DNA of 64,000 nucleotides, taken from the NCBI GenBank assembly GCA_963836015.1, contig CAWIIF010000015.1:1364001-1428000 (forward strand), given 5' to 3'. The notes below the pieces were generated by a model that made no database searches, was not told the DNA's origin, and saw only the letters and a list, made by a program, of their open reading frames with translations. The stretch's first letter is position 1. Every line of letters begins with the position of its first letter. Source of the stretch: CAWCDJ01 sp963836015. GTDB taxonomy: Bacteria; Acidobacteriota; Terriglobia; Bryobacterales; Bryobacteraceae. This document shows positions 61,899 to 64,000 of this stretch, piece by piece. Made by a program: the position numbers and the translations under genes.

Positions 61899-63812
61899 CT
61901 AGTATTTCGCGCGGCTGGCAGACGAAATGGACCCGCTTCCGGGTGCGGGATCTTCCAGTTCGAAGACGCCGTGCGTGTCGGTCATCGCAAACAGACGGTC
62001 AGGATCTCCGGGCACGACCATCAGTTGGGTGATCGGGCCCAGTTCGAGGCTTTGTGAGCCCCTAGGCTGCCACGACGCTCCGCTGTCGCTGGTTTCATAG
62101 ATGAGTCCGTAGACCGCGGCGTAGTACACGTCCTCGCGCGCGGGATGCCGGACCACCGCATCGACCGTATTGCCGCGCAGGCTTCCCTGGGCGAATTCCC
62201 ACGTGACGCCGAAATCGCGGGATTGCGCTAGTCCGGCGGTGGTGGCTGCCAGCAGGAGGCCCGCGGCGTTGCCCGCCAGGTCGAGGACTTCTGGATCGCC
62301 CGGAATGGGCGAGGCCGTCTTCCAACGCACGCCGTCGAAAGAGATCCATATGTGGGGACCGGCCGCGGCCGCCAGCATGGTGGCGGAGATCGCGGTCAGG
62401 TCGCGAATAGGCCCGCCGCCGCCCGGCAAGTCGATGCGGTTCCAGGTGCGCCCGCCGTCGTCGCTGCGATAGAGGTCGGCAGCCGAGGACGTGAACAGAT
62501 GGCCGGAAGCCGCAACTACGGATGTGACCGGCGACGGAGTGGGAATGGACGCCCAGGTCCGTCCGCCATCGCCCGAGGTAGCCAGCTTGCCTCCGTCCGT
62601 GACATAGACGGGATCGGAGGGGTCATCTGCCGTTGAGTTCTTCGTGAGGCGCTTGGATGGCGCGCCCCCGCCCGATGCCGGCACCCAGTTCGACGCCGCG
62701 GCCGGCAGTGTCCAGACGCCGCCATCCGCGTTCTCTCCCAGCGCGCTGCTGAATAACGCGCCGCCCGATTCGACTAGCGGCAGGAAGTGGCGGCTGCACA
62801 AGCCCCGGTTCATTTCCCGCCAGTGCCGGCCGTCGTCGTCGCTGCGAAGAACCCCGGCGTTCGCGGTGGCGAGGAATACGCGTCCCGGATGGGCGCGGTC
62901 CCACGCAATGGCCTGCGCCACGTCGTTCGAAACCTTCGTCCACGAGGCGCCGCCATTCACCGTTTTCATCAGGCCGCTCTTTGAGCCGGCAAACCACACA
63001 CCGGGCAGAGTTGGATGCTGCGCTACCACGTAGGTGCGATCCGTAGCGCTCTTCGCTTTGGCCCACAAGCCTCCGCCATCGGTGCTGCGGTAGACGCCGC
63101 TGCACGCTCCCGCCAGGACTCGTCCCGGGTCCTTCCAGTCCACCCCTATGGAGAAAACGTCCGAGTCGGTCTCAATACCGTCGTGGACCGGCTGCCAGCG
63201 GCGCCCGCCATCCTCCGTCTTCCACGGAAGGTGGGGCGTGCCCGCGTAGATGATGCTGCGGTCGGCCGGATCGAAAGCGAGGGAAACCACCGGTCGCAGT
63301 TCCGGATCGCCGGGCGGCGAGATGGGCTGCCACGACTCGCCGCTGTCGGAGCTCAGAAAAATGCCGTCTTCCGTGCCGGCCGCGATGAAACGCGGATCGC
63401 CGCGCCAGACGGCAAGCGACCATACCTGCCGGTTCCGCATACCCGGAAGCTGCTGCCACGTGTAGCCGCTGTCGCGGCTGCGGAATATGCCTGCGTACCG
63501 GGACGACCCGCTCGAGAGCGCGACCAGATACGTATCGGCGTTCGATGGGTCGATCACTACGGCGTGCAATGTGGCCCGGAATTCTCCGGGAAACGGGAGC
63601 GGAGTCCAGGATTCGCCCGCGTTCTTTGAAAGGAACAGCGAGGCGTTGGCCGTGGCTGCGAGCACCGAGTCCGGGTGATTTGGATCAATCTGGATGACGT
63701 TCACGGAACCACCGAATGGGCCGAGCGCCTTCCATTGTGCCCGCAGTGGGAAAGCGCACGCGGCCAGCATGATGATCCAGGTGTTGGTGAGAATTAACCG
63801 TTTTGGAATCAT
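61899..63812 (-). CDS. Exported BNR-repeat (sortilin-like propeller) protein
   Basis: 637 residues with a signal peptide ending near FPLRAQ. About eleven BNR-type motifs (S-x-D-x-G-x-x-W) occur through the sequence, for example SKNAGESW, SRDSGYTW, SSDSGESW, TEDGGRRW, STDGGGLW, SDDDGRHW, SGDGGRTW, SDDGGRTW and TSDSGASW. This is the ten-bladed-propeller pattern of sortilin/VPS10-like and YCF48-like proteins. It is probably periplasmic or surface-exposed and may bind a protein or polysaccharide. The membrane protein gene at 60433-61851 follows at a 47-base gap. Confidence 0.87.
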   Translation of the reverse strand: MIPKRLILTNTWIIMLAACAFPLRAQWKALGPFGGSVNVIQIDPNHPDSVLAATANASLFLSKNAGESWTPLPFPGEFRATLHAVVIDPSNADTYLVALSSGSSRYAGIFRSRDSGYTWQQLPGMRNRQVWSLAVWRGDPRFIAAGTEDGIFLSSDSGESWQPISPPGDPELRPVVSLAFDPADRSIIYAGTPHLPWKTEDGGRRWQPVHDGIETDSDVFSIGVDWKDPGRVLAGACSGVYRSTDGGGLWAKAKSATDRTYVVAQHPTLPGVWFAGSKSGLMKTVNGGASWTKVSNDVAQAIAWDRAHPGRVFLATANAGVLRSDDDGRHWREMNRGLCSRHFLPLVESGGALFSSALGENADGGVWTLPAAASNWVPASGGGAPSKRLTKNSTADDPSDPVYVTDGGKLATSGDGGRTWASIPTPSPVTSVVAASGHLFTSSAADLYRSDDGGRTWNRIDLPGGGGPIRDLTAISATMLAAAAGPHIWISFDGVRWKTASPIPGDPEVLDLAGNAAGLLLAATTAGLAQSRDFGVTWEFAQGSLRGNTVDAVVRHPAREDVYYAAVYGLIYETSDSGASWQPRGSQSLELGPITQLMVVPGDPDRLFAMTDTHGVFELEDPAPGSGSISSASRAKY

Positions 63813-63967
63813 AGACGCACTTAGATCGATGCCACCTTGTTCGCACTGTTTCAGAAATCCGCCGCCTGAATCCGTTATGCCGGGTCACCCCAAGAACTGC
63901 GCCTCTCCGTGGACGACCTCATCCCTCCAACGGGTAGAGCCGTGGCCGAACCGGCCGGAGACCGAAA

Positions 63968-64000
63968 ATGAGAATTGGTTTGTACTGGATGGGACTGGGC
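63968..64000 (+). CDS. Possible start of a gene cut by the window end
   Basis: An ATG at 63968, with GGAG eight bases upstream, begins an open frame to the window end (MRIGLYWMGLG). The rest of the gene lies outside, so only a start-site guess can be offered. The 155 bases between it and the BNR gene start contain no other gene. Confidence 0.3.
   Translation, partial: MRIGLYWMGLG

Overview
The window looks like a GC-rich chromosomal segment (or metagenome-assembled contig) from an Acidobacteriota bacterium, most like the Bryobacterales/Solibacter group. This is an inference from gene content. The evidence is an Oar-type TonB-dependent receptor with an N-terminal carboxypeptidase-regulatory domain, two VWA proteins of the type common in acidobacteria, TPR-CHAT and anti-sigma/TPR remnants, a BNR-repeat exported protein, DUF4091, DUF2490 and GH115 proteins, and many exported proteins of unknown function. 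No rRNA, complete tRNA, CRISPR array, transposase or phage gene was seen.

Layout. 1-9 kb: a membrane protein cut by the window edge, an NHL-type beta-propeller, a remnant of a duplicated exported-protein gene, a GH115 alpha-glucuronidase-like enzyme converging on an outer-membrane TonB-dependent receptor, and two small proteins. 9-11 kb: an arsenic operon, arsR-acr3-arsC. 11-15.1 kb: a decayed cluster holding a TPR-CHAT gene with four frame changes and, beside it, a TPR protein whose membrane-anchored anti-sigma-like N-terminus seems to lie inverted on the other strand. 15.2-19.1 kb: a gamma-glutamylcyclotransferase-like protein, an exported protein with kinase-like motifs, an exported dual-specificity-type phosphatase and a DUF4091 protein. 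19.1-24.7 kb: a CusA/CusB/CusC-type heavy-metal efflux system.

24.8-41.7 kb is the centrepiece: about 15 tightly packed and mostly overlapping genes on the minus strand for an exopolysaccharide. In order of transcription they are a NusG-like antiterminator, BY-kinase/Wzc, Wzx flippase, Wzy/O-antigen ligase, glycosyltransferase, GNAT, phosphoglycosyl transferase, DegT aminotransferase, nucleotide-sugar dehydratase, FemAB-like acyltransferase, second DegT aminotransferase, polysaccharide deacetylase (frameshifted), and then ComA, ComB and an ATP-grasp ligase. ComA and ComB are the first two enzymes of the sulfolactate branch of coenzyme M synthesis. Their coupling to an ATP-grasp ligase inside a capsule/EPS operon suggests an undescribed sulfolactate-type decoration of an amino sugar. 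This is the strongest candidate for a new system in the window.

41.7-64 kb holds envelope and stress genes: a LolA-like protein, a DUF2382 protein, a DUF937-OmpA protein, an ABC exporter, a LysM protein, a PPK2-type polyphosphate kinase, a DUF3300-DUF2950 pair, two response-regulator proteins, two VWA paralogues, an M48 protease, beta-barrel proteins, an exported HExxH protein, a free-standing winged-helix domain, a low-complexity membrane protein and a BNR-repeat protein. Several clear terminator-like hairpins separate these units.
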